A stretch of DNA of 11,795 bases from Fidelibacterota bacterium (GTDB lineage Bacteria > Fidelibacterota > UBA2242), in assembly GCA_003645845.1 (NCBI GenBank), contig QNCV01000055.1, forward strand, positions 1 to 11,795, in the 5' to 3' direction. Position 1 is the first letter of the stretch. Each line of letters opens with the position of its first letter. This document shows positions 7,401-11,795 of this stretch, piece by piece. Made by a program: the position numbers and the translations under genes. The notes beneath the pieces are model-generated. The model worked only from the letters and a program-made list of their open reading frames with translations, had not been told where the DNA came from and did no database searches.

Positions 7401-9459
7401 GCGAATCAACCACGTGACCGCACAAATCCCGAACAACGATTGAATCGCCGGCATTATTCAGGGTCGGCAACGGACTGTCCATGTGAATATACAGACCACC
7501 GACATTCCAATAATCCGTTATGGTCTCATCGGATGATATCAGCGTATATGCAGAGGGAGCCAGCAACCAATCAGATTCGGTAATTGTCACAGTGTTGGAA
7601 TTGTCGGAGATTTGCCACTCGGAGAGGTTTACCGTATCTGCAGAGACATTAAAAAGTTCGATCCACTCACCGCCAAATCCGGTGTTGGGAATATACATAA
7701 ATTCATTTATTGCCAGACTTCCCCGGGGAAACTGCGCTCTCAAAACAAAGCTCCCCGTGTTGTTTTCCATATTATCGTCCTCGGTAATCAGTTGGCCGAT
7801 CACCGTATTTTTCCCTGATTCAAATCCAAGAATTGTAGGATACAAAACAACCGAATCGCCGGGAAATATCGTCAGAACATCGATATACAATACCTCTTTC
7901 TGCTGCAGCAGCGAATCCCGGTTGGAATCAATACCGAGATAAATTTCCGCATCTTCAACTGTTTTACGACCTGCATTTTTAACAACAACAAACAATTCCG
8001 CAGGCTGTCCGGGCTTTGGGCAACCAGCATCTGCGACAAGTCCGATCTCTGTAACGGTAAGATCGAAGTCATTTATTGCTATGCTGTTCTTATATCCCGG
8101 CGTACCGCCGGTGGAATCTATCGACAGCGCCCAGTTGGATGCAAGATCGCTGTCTTTATACGGATCAATTCGTTCCAGAGAGACACCCTGCCGATATCCC
8201 CAGCTGCTTGAGTATTTCAATGAATCGATTATATTCCCACAAAGATCACGAACTACTATGGAGTCTTCAGTGTTGTTTAAGGTTGGCAGGGGCTTTACAC
8301 AGTGAATTAAAAGTCCTCCTATTCGCCAGTGTTCCGTAATTGATTCAGAGGAAGAGAGCAACGCGAAATCTTTTGGAGGAAGAAGATTATCGTCCTGAGT
8401 TATTGTTACCGTTGAAGAATTATCGGAAATCGACCAACCCGCCAGATTCAACGTATCATCAGAAATATTCATTAGCTCGATCCATTCACCGCCATAATCC
8501 GGTTTAGGGGCAAACATAAATTCGTTAATCGCCAAACAGCCTTTGCGATAGGGAATCTTTAGAAGCAGTTGTGCTCTGTTATTTTCGGGGTTTTCATCCA
8601 CGGCATCAAGCAAGCACACTATTCTCTGTCTGCCGGACTTAATTTTCGAAATAACCGGATAAATTGTCAGTGTATCCAGCGGTTGAAACGTATGCCGGTC
8701 TGAAAATATTATCTCGCTGTCCCGAAGCAACAAATCGCCGTTTTTGTCAATGCCAAGATATATTCGGGCATCTATGACAGGTTCACGGCCGGGATTTGCA
8801 ATGCGCAATTCTGTTTCGATGTTATCGCCGGGCAGGATTTTATTCGTATCGCTAATACAGCTGAAATCCAATATAGCCAGATCGATGTTCTTCCGGGCAA
8901 TACTATTTACCAAACCGGGAGTACCGTATAGTCGGGTCGAATTGCCCCAATTGGCCGTTATATCTTTCCCAAGATAGTCAATCTTTTCTTCGGAAAAACC
9001 GGCCTCCTGATCGGGCAGTACGGATACACGGGAAAGCGTATCCCCGGATACATTCATTAAAAATATCTCGCTTGAACCCGTGTTGGACAACCCGTTTGTA
9101 CCAAAGGCGTTATCCTGGATGGAAAGCAGTGTTGTTCCGGTCGGTATAATCGTATCATAGGTTGCCGAACGACGCTCAATAAGGTAACCGCGGTCCATCA
9201 CAAGCGCAAAACCATCTGGCGCCAGTAAAGTGTCTCCGCCGGGAGAAAAAATTGAATCGACAATCCCGTTAATAACTAAATACAGGCCGGTCAGATTGGC
9301 CTCTGTTTCACCGGCATTAATTACTTCAATATATTCATCATAATCGTCGGCCCCAACCGGATTGAACATTACTTCGTTTAGTGTAATCTGCTGGGCATTT
9401 ATTACATTTGACAGCGCCAATACAATGAAAAAGAAATTTATCCGGTAGTTTTTTTTCAT
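4477..9459 (-). CDS. Giant secreted multidomain protein: six lamin-tail and five CARDB-like domains, T9SS-type C-terminus
   Basis: A 1660-aa protein with signal peptide 1-22 (hydrophobic FFFIVLALSNVINA, then QQ). Lamin-tail-like domains, recognised by a repeated 'xLxINEFM..P...EWIEL.N' opening and a 'GxSxER...NW..S.D..GGTPGxxNS' ending, begin near residues 27, 308, 581, 855, 1131 and 1393. CARDB-like Ig domains of about 115 residues sit between them ('DL......G....V.N.G.....A.IYLGID', then 'ENN'). The unit length is 262-281 residues. The last ~100 residues hold NPFSPNGDGIDD (from 1565) and a FlgD-like Ig fold (VQIYDLMGRLIYE, YWDG, GMYVV), as found at the C-termini of FCB-group secreted proteins, many of them type IX clients. 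No catalytic motif is evident; a structural or adhesive surface role is inferred. The frame is open up to 9564, but I chose the ATG at 9459: the signal peptide begins there, GGA lies 9 bases upstream, and a strong promoter lies inside the longer frame. Units 2 and 3 are nearly identical in part at DNA level. Confidence 0.88.
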   Translation of the reverse strand: MKKNYRINFFFIVLALSNVINAQQITLNEVMFNPVGADDYDEYIEVINAGETEANLTGLYLVINGIVDSIFSPGGDTLLAPDGFALVMDRGYLIERRSATYDTIIPTGTTLLSIQDNAFGTNGLSNTGSSEIFLMNVSGDTLSRVSVLPDQEAGFSEEKIDYLGKDITANWGNSTRLYGTPGLVNSIARKNIDLAILDFSCISDTNKILPGDNIETELRIANPGREPVIDARIYLGIDKNGDLLLRDSEIIFSDRHTFQPLDTLTIYPVISKIKSGRQRIVCLLDAVDENPENNRAQLLLKIPYRKGCLAINEFMFAPKPDYGGEWIELMNISDDTLNLAGWSISDNSSTVTITQDDNLLPPKDFALLSSSESITEHWRIGGLLIHCVKPLPTLNNTEDSIVVRDLCGNIIDSLKYSSSWGYRQGVSLERIDPYKDSDLASNWALSIDSTGGTPGYKNSIAINDFDLTVTEIGLVADAGCPKPGQPAELFVVVKNAGRKTVEDAEIYLGIDSNRDSLLQQKEVLYIDVLTIFPGDSVVLYPTILGFESGKNTVIGQLITEDDNMENNTGSFVLRAQFPRGSLAINEFMYIPNTGFGGEWIELFNVSADTVNLSEWQISDNSNTVTITESDWLLAPSAYTLISSDETITDYWNVGGLYIHMDSPLPTLNNAGDSIVVRDLCGHVVDSLKYSSGWGYRQGVSLERIDPYKDSDLASNWALSMDSTGGTPGFKNSRMIKNIDLGIDSVWCVSDSLMDGDPLEIHYIVGNKGLRDVQGYTVYLGLRTQGKKGNYRAVRDTIVYYSDSLSAQSFRQNTVVFERVSSGVYRLYCELFLPDDEKIENDSDSCIVIVGYPENSLVINEVMNIPEPGESEWFELYNTTPDSLDLNLWRFRDAGGGWQDIVTQRHIISPNGYCIVAARADFRQTYPDFDGDLIVPDKFPILNNGSDSLFIVDGTGHLIDRVVFQQSWGGSTGVSIERKNPSVPALDQYNWGSSTDSGGATPGRQNSILKYQMNLAIIPESFQFFDSTLTRNSQAVFSIDVCNKGRQESNSFSLTIYRSSENEDLPDEEEIIWTADNIFPMLPDSICSITGEFPANRSGRNHYRAIIEMSGDEYIGDNAASADLLVGYPDASVTLNEFLAYPAGDQVEFIEVINCSDEQVCFDEWWLGDNRSRVKLSATGKTAPGAYVVIAPDSSFFDSFPTVLEWVIIPDKWPVLGNTFDNIILKDITGQTIDSLFYDETWNMKPGVSFEKILPEYPGGDPSSWTLCRSNTGATPGCENSVTPKLYDLCLDSAAIIQESDSPDSLIRIICWISNSGRRECPAAEIVLTENNKTVSTYKIDVLPAGERDSVEMIIDPPRSGVHWLLLSINWDMDMSAENDTFLVTVRIPFPRFSLLISEFMAKPDDLIEDNTKETEYVEIYSPLYDIPLEEWKLSDANISQAAELLSGQTIGRGQYFVLAADSSIFNYSGCNSQNTIVLDNFPNLNNDADAIVIRDPAGRTIDSLYYDEGWKIAQGISTEKVCLENPNSAENWRLSTDPSGGTPGYRNSVCIDIIAKKHGIHGEPNPFSPNGDGIDDSIALVYQLPYPSARVTVQIYDLMGRLIYEPAKDLLSSAEGVVYWDGSSTTGNRARVGMYVVRCSATDLASDKTVGYVTTIVLAR
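7281..7410 (-). repeat. Intragenic direct repeat, copy in lamin-tail unit 3
   Basis: This 130-bp block matches 8100-8229 with 11 mismatches counted by eye and no gaps, exactly 819 bp (273 codons) apart. It contains a perfect 52-bp run (7334-7385). It encodes the C-terminal part of the third lamin-tail domain, around SLERIDPYKDSDLASNWALS. Confidence 0.93.
8100..8229 (-). repeat. Intragenic direct repeat, copy in lamin-tail unit 2
   Basis: Partner of 7281-7410. The perfect run here is 8153-8204. Flanking parts of the two units diverge quickly in DNA while staying similar in protein, so the identical tract is younger than the domain duplication or was homogenised by gene conversion. Confidence 0.93.
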
Positions 9460-9493
9460 CCCAAATAATCCAAACCCGTTACACTTCACGGTA

Positions 9494-9522
9494 ATTTTAT
9501 GCGCCGAATCACATAATGTCAA
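9494..9522 (-). promoter_or_regulatory. Near-consensus sigma70 promoter of the giant secreted protein
   Basis: On the minus strand: a perfect -35 TTGACA (9522-9517), a 17-base spacer, and -10 TAAAAT (9499-9494, 5 of 6). The expected start of transcription is near 9487, giving a leader of about 28 bases before the ATG at 9459. Because it lies inside the upstream extension of the open frame, it argues against any start beyond 9459. Confidence 0.68.
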
Positions 9523-9537
9523 TATTAATATTTCCGG

Positions 9538-9580
9538 TGACATCATTAAGAAAAAGGTTGACATCTAACCCTTTGACATC
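9538..9580 (+). other. Three direct TGACATC repeats in the divergent promoter region
   Basis: TGACATC occurs at 9538-9544, 9559-9565 and 9574-9580 on the plus strand; the last two are extended to TTGACATC. A related TGACAT is on the minus strand within the -35 box of the giant gene (9521-9516). The 159-bp region between the two divergent starts (9460-9618) holds these repeats and the promoter above. The two TTGACA copies could be -35 boxes for the rightward operon, but no -10 lies at good spacing; TAAAAT at 9602-9607 is 23 bases from the nearer one. They may instead be a regulator's operator. Function is unproven. Confidence 0.4.
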
Positions 9581-9618
9581 GAAATTTATTCTAACTTCGG
9601 CTAAAATGTGGACATAAA

Positions 9619-11403
9619 ATGCACATTCGAAATTACTTTTACACAGACAGAAAAAAATATTTCCCCTTTGTTGCGTTGTTGTTGTTCGGTTTAACGGCAA
9701 TCAACGCCCGGACACCCGGGTTTTATACCCGCAAATCCATTTCCCATACGACAGTCGTTCTGTCGCTGGGCGATATTAAACTTAGTGCACAGGAAGAATT
9801 TCTCTTTAATGATGCTTTAAACACCGGTTTACACATTCCGCGCTTCGATTATAATCCGCTGCCGGAAAATGTCCAGACGTCATTCAGGCGGAAATTGTCC
9901 TCTATGCATAACATCACCGAACAGAATCTGGCCGATGAGATTAATGAGGCGCTCGTCCCTGAAATTCTGAAGATTCTCGATATTTACAAAGAGATCCGTG
10001 CACGTAAACTCGTTTCCGACGCCCAGCGTAACTCCTTTATCTCATTGAAAGCAAAGGAGGCCGGAATTACCGCCCAGCAACTGGAAGCGGTGATGAATTC
10101 TTCCTATATCTATATTCCTTTCATCAGTAAATATAGCGTCGATAAAAATGAAGATAAAAAAGAGATTACGGTGTCATTATCCGGCGGTGTTATCTGGTTT
10201 CAGGTTGTCTCCGGCGAAAACCCGCGGGTTGAAAAAATCACTACTTTACATACCGATACATATTTCAGCGCAGAAACCGATGACAGATATAACGTTAACG
10301 GCCGTCACTTAAGCGCCGGGGAATATGCCTTCTGGGGCGCCGCCAATACGATGGCCATGAACCTGGAGATCCAGACCCGGGAATTAGACATGTTCCGGCT
10401 GACAGCGCCCATAACAGAGATCCATCGCCGCAAAATCAGTTTTCCGCTTGGCACTGCAGAGGGTATTCGTCTCGATGAACCCTTTTTTGTCGGCGAATGG
10501 GTTGAGACGCCATCCGGAAAAATTAAGTTTAAAAAATCCGGTTTTGTGCGCGTGAGCACAGTTTCAGACAACAAAAGTTCCGACGGACAACCATCACAGG
10601 CCATTGCCATCAAAAAAGGCGATTGGATCCGTGGAATGATGATAAAAGAGCACCCCAGACTTGGAATTGATATCGCCGTGAGACCGCGCTGGTTTGAAGT
10701 AAATGTGGAAAGCGGTATTATGGCAAGCGCCAAGGAGTTGTTTGCCGTTTATTTCGAAAATTATGACAGCTGGACGCTTGGATTGGATATGAACTTTCAG
10801 TGGAACATCGCAAACCTGACAAAAAAACGCCAGTCATTTCTGGTGTTCGGGGGAACAGTTAGCGCCATCCCGGTGAAAAGCGTTATTTTTGACTACAACT
10901 TTTTATCCGAAGATTACAGCTGGCTTGATCTGTTCCCTGTCCGGAACTGGGCTGCCGGCTTATTCTATGGCTATGCAGGATATATGAGGCGTTTTTATCT
11001 GGGACCTTTTGCGATTCACGGAGAAGCGAGTCTGGGCACACAGGTGGTGTCAACCGGGAAAATCAGGGGTGATGATTTCTATAATGACGATGAAAAGAAA
11101 AAAGTGACCATTTCAAACTACACGTTGGGCCTGCGGCTGAATATGGGACTGGAATATGCGGTCAACATCGATTGGAATGTTGGTGTTTTTGCGGGCTTAC
11201 AGGTGTTTCCACCGCTGGACTGGTGGACGGTCAAATATGGCGATGAAGAGATCGATGTGATAAATGATGCCTGGTGGACTGCTCCAAAGTTTTTCAGTTA
11301 CAGTCCGACTATCGGTATTTATATACATTTCTCTCCGCCAACTCTGCCTTTCAATCCGGCGGCAATCGTCCAGAACCAGATGAAAAAACAGGGTGTTTTA
11401 TAA
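9619..11403 (+). CDS. Uncharacterised exported protein, probable outer-membrane barrel with FlgT/CsgG-like N-terminal part
   Basis: A 594-aa protein that I do not recognise as a named family. Residues 1 to about 31 form a signal peptide (basic RKKYF, hydrophobic FVALLLFGLTAINA). Residues about 32-270 look mixed alpha/beta, with a helical stretch from about 70 to 160, then 'SKYSVDKNEDKKEITVSLSG', a pattern reminiscent of CsgG or TolB-like periplasmic domains. Residues about 277-345 (EGIRLDEPFFVGEW...GFVRVSTVSDN...KKGDWI) resemble the small beta domain at the C-terminus of FlgT-like proteins. From about 355 to the end the chain is rich in alternating aromatic strands (YDSWTLGLDMNFQWNI, AAGLFYGYAGYMRRFYLG, SYSPTIGIYIHF), as in an outer-membrane barrel. 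The ATG has only a weak GGA upstream. It is divergent from the giant gene and is followed after one base by a second exported-protein gene, so the two are an operon. Export is well supported; the domain resemblances are tentative. Confidence 0.75.
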   Translation: MHIRNYFYTDRKKYFPFVALLLFGLTAINARTPGFYTRKSISHTTVVLSLGDIKLSAQEEFLFNDALNTGLHIPRFDYNPLPENVQTSFRRKLSSMHNITEQNLADEINEALVPEILKILDIYKEIRARKLVSDAQRNSFISLKAKEAGITAQQLEAVMNSSYIYIPFISKYSVDKNEDKKEITVSLSGGVIWFQVVSGENPRVEKITTLHTDTYFSAETDDRYNVNGRHLSAGEYAFWGAANTMAMNLEIQTRELDMFRLTAPITEIHRRKISFPLGTAEGIRLDEPFFVGEWVETPSGKIKFKKSGFVRVSTVSDNKSSDGQPSQAIAIKKGDWIRGMMIKEHPRLGIDIAVRPRWFEVNVESGIMASAKELFAVYFENYDSWTLGLDMNFQWNIANLTKKRQSFLVFGGTVSAIPVKSVIFDYNFLSEDYSWLDLFPVRNWAAGLFYGYAGYMRRFYLGPFAIHGEASLGTQVVSTGKIRGDDFYNDDEKKKVTISNYTLGLRLNMGLEYAVNIDWNVGVFAGLQVFPPLDWWTVKYGDEEIDVINDAWWTAPKFFSYSPTIGIYIHFSPPTLPFNPAAIVQNQMKKQGVL

Positions 11404-11404
11404 T

Positions 11405-11795
11405 ATGTTTAAGAAAACAATATCTATTTTATCTCTTTTGCTGATCATTTCGTTCGCCTCGAATCTGCCGCGGGGTCACGAGGCCACTTTGATCGAAGTC
11501 AGTTCTCCCACCGAGTTGATGGTTCGCGCCGTGGGTCTCGGAATAGATACAAAACATCGCAAACCCAAAGCAAAAACCCTGGACAAAAGCGCCAACAATG
11601 ATGCCGCACGAACAGCCGTATGGTTTGTGCTACTCGGCGGCAGCGATCCGCTTCTCCAGACAGAGGAAGAAAAATCAGCCTTCAAGAAAATTGAAAGGGA
11701 ATTTTATGATATCACTAATATCCGGAAATTTATCTCTTGGGAGGCCGATTACTATGATAAACGTATTAAAACAAACGGCGGTAAAGCATTAAAAA
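11405..11795 (+). CDS. Exported protein, N-terminal part (FlgT-N/LPP20-like?), truncated by window edge
   Basis: An open frame of 130 codons runs off the right edge with no stop. It begins with a signal peptide (MFKKTISILSLLLIISFAS). The mature start, SPTELMVRAVGLGI followed by basic and Lys/Ala-rich residues and then NNDAARTAVWFVLLGG, resembles the 'xVxAxGxG...A...A..DA.R.AV' arrangement of FlgT N-terminal and LPP20-like envelope proteins: a beta strand, then a helix rich in Ala. No lipobox Cys is visible, so it is not obviously a lipoprotein. The start follows the previous stop by one base (TAA T ATG), with AGGG about 11 bases upstream; translational coupling is likely. The family call is weak; that this is a real exported-protein gene is firmer. 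Confidence 0.68.
   Translation, partial: MFKKTISILSLLLIISFASNLPRGHEATLIEVSSPTELMVRAVGLGIDTKHRKPKAKTLDKSANNDAARTAVWFVLLGGSDPLLQTEEEKSAFKKIEREFYDITNIRKFISWEADYYDKRIKTNGGKALK

Noticed and set aside
7281..8229. Direct repeats as traces of a mobile element or CRISPR
   Set aside because: Both copies are in-frame coding parts of equivalent protein domains with exact 273-codon spacing; there is no transposase, terminal inverted repeat or short regular repeat-spacer pattern.
9460..9564. N-terminal extension of the giant protein by 35 residues, using the ATG at 9564
   Set aside because: The extension places the signal peptide internally, has no ribosome site, and contains a near-consensus promoter reading in the same direction. 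The ATG at 9459 starts a clean signal peptide.
9558..9607. Sigma70 promoter for the 594-aa gene made of TTGACA (9558 or 9573) and TAAAAT (9602)
   Set aside because: The spacers are 38 and 23 bases, outside the functional range, and no other -10 lies at 16-18 bases; left as an unresolved repeat cluster instead.
10305..10733. Minus-strand open frame of 142 codons
   Set aside because: Shadow of the 594-aa plus-strand gene; low-quality sequence with no recognisable motif.

Overview
The window looks like chromosome of a Gram-negative bacterium of the FCB superphylum, outside the classical Bacteroidota. It has mid-range base composition. It carries a PorV/PorQ-type outer-membrane protein and a very large secreted protein ending in a type IX secretion-like C-terminal domain. 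It also has canonical TTGACA/TAAAAT-type promoters rather than the Bacteroidota TTTG/TAnnTTTG type. Calditrichota, KSB1, Marinimicrobia or Ignavibacteriota-like lineages would fit; the exact phylum is inference.

Minus strand, 4378 down to 1, is one tightly packed transcription unit: priA (replication-restart helicase, 815 aa), then a membrane-anchored HExxH gluzincin-type peptidase (303 aa), then a PorV/PorQ-like beta-barrel protein (305 aa), then the first 36 codons of a secreted, possibly haem-binding protein that runs off the left edge. The genes are joined by a TAATG stop/start overlap, a 19-base overlap and a 10-base gap. A good sigma70-type promoter sits so close to the priA ATG that the mRNA would be nearly leaderless.

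Minus strand, 9459 down to 4477, is a single giant surface or secreted protein (1660 aa). It has a signal peptide, six lamin-tail-like domains alternating with five CARDB-like Ig domains, and a terminal NPFSPNGDGIDD / FlgD-like sorting-type domain. Two of the repeat units share 130 bp of DNA at about 92% identity, including a 52-bp perfect run exactly 819 bp apart, which points to recent duplication or gene conversion. A near-consensus promoter inside the longest possible reading frame shows that the start is the internal ATG at 9459.

The plus strand from 9619 to the right edge holds a divergent pair separated by one base: a 594-aa secreted protein with a beta-strand-rich, probably barrel-forming C-terminal half, and the start of a second exported protein. 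I do not recognise either with certainty, but they carry weak hallmarks of FlgT/CsgG/LPP20-type envelope proteins. The 159-bp divergent promoter region contains three direct TGACATC repeats.

Taken together, everything except priA is cell-envelope or export related: a possible T9SS helper (PorQ-like), a probable T9SS cargo, and an uncharacterised two-gene outer-membrane operon. I saw no rRNA, tRNA, CRISPR array or mobile element.
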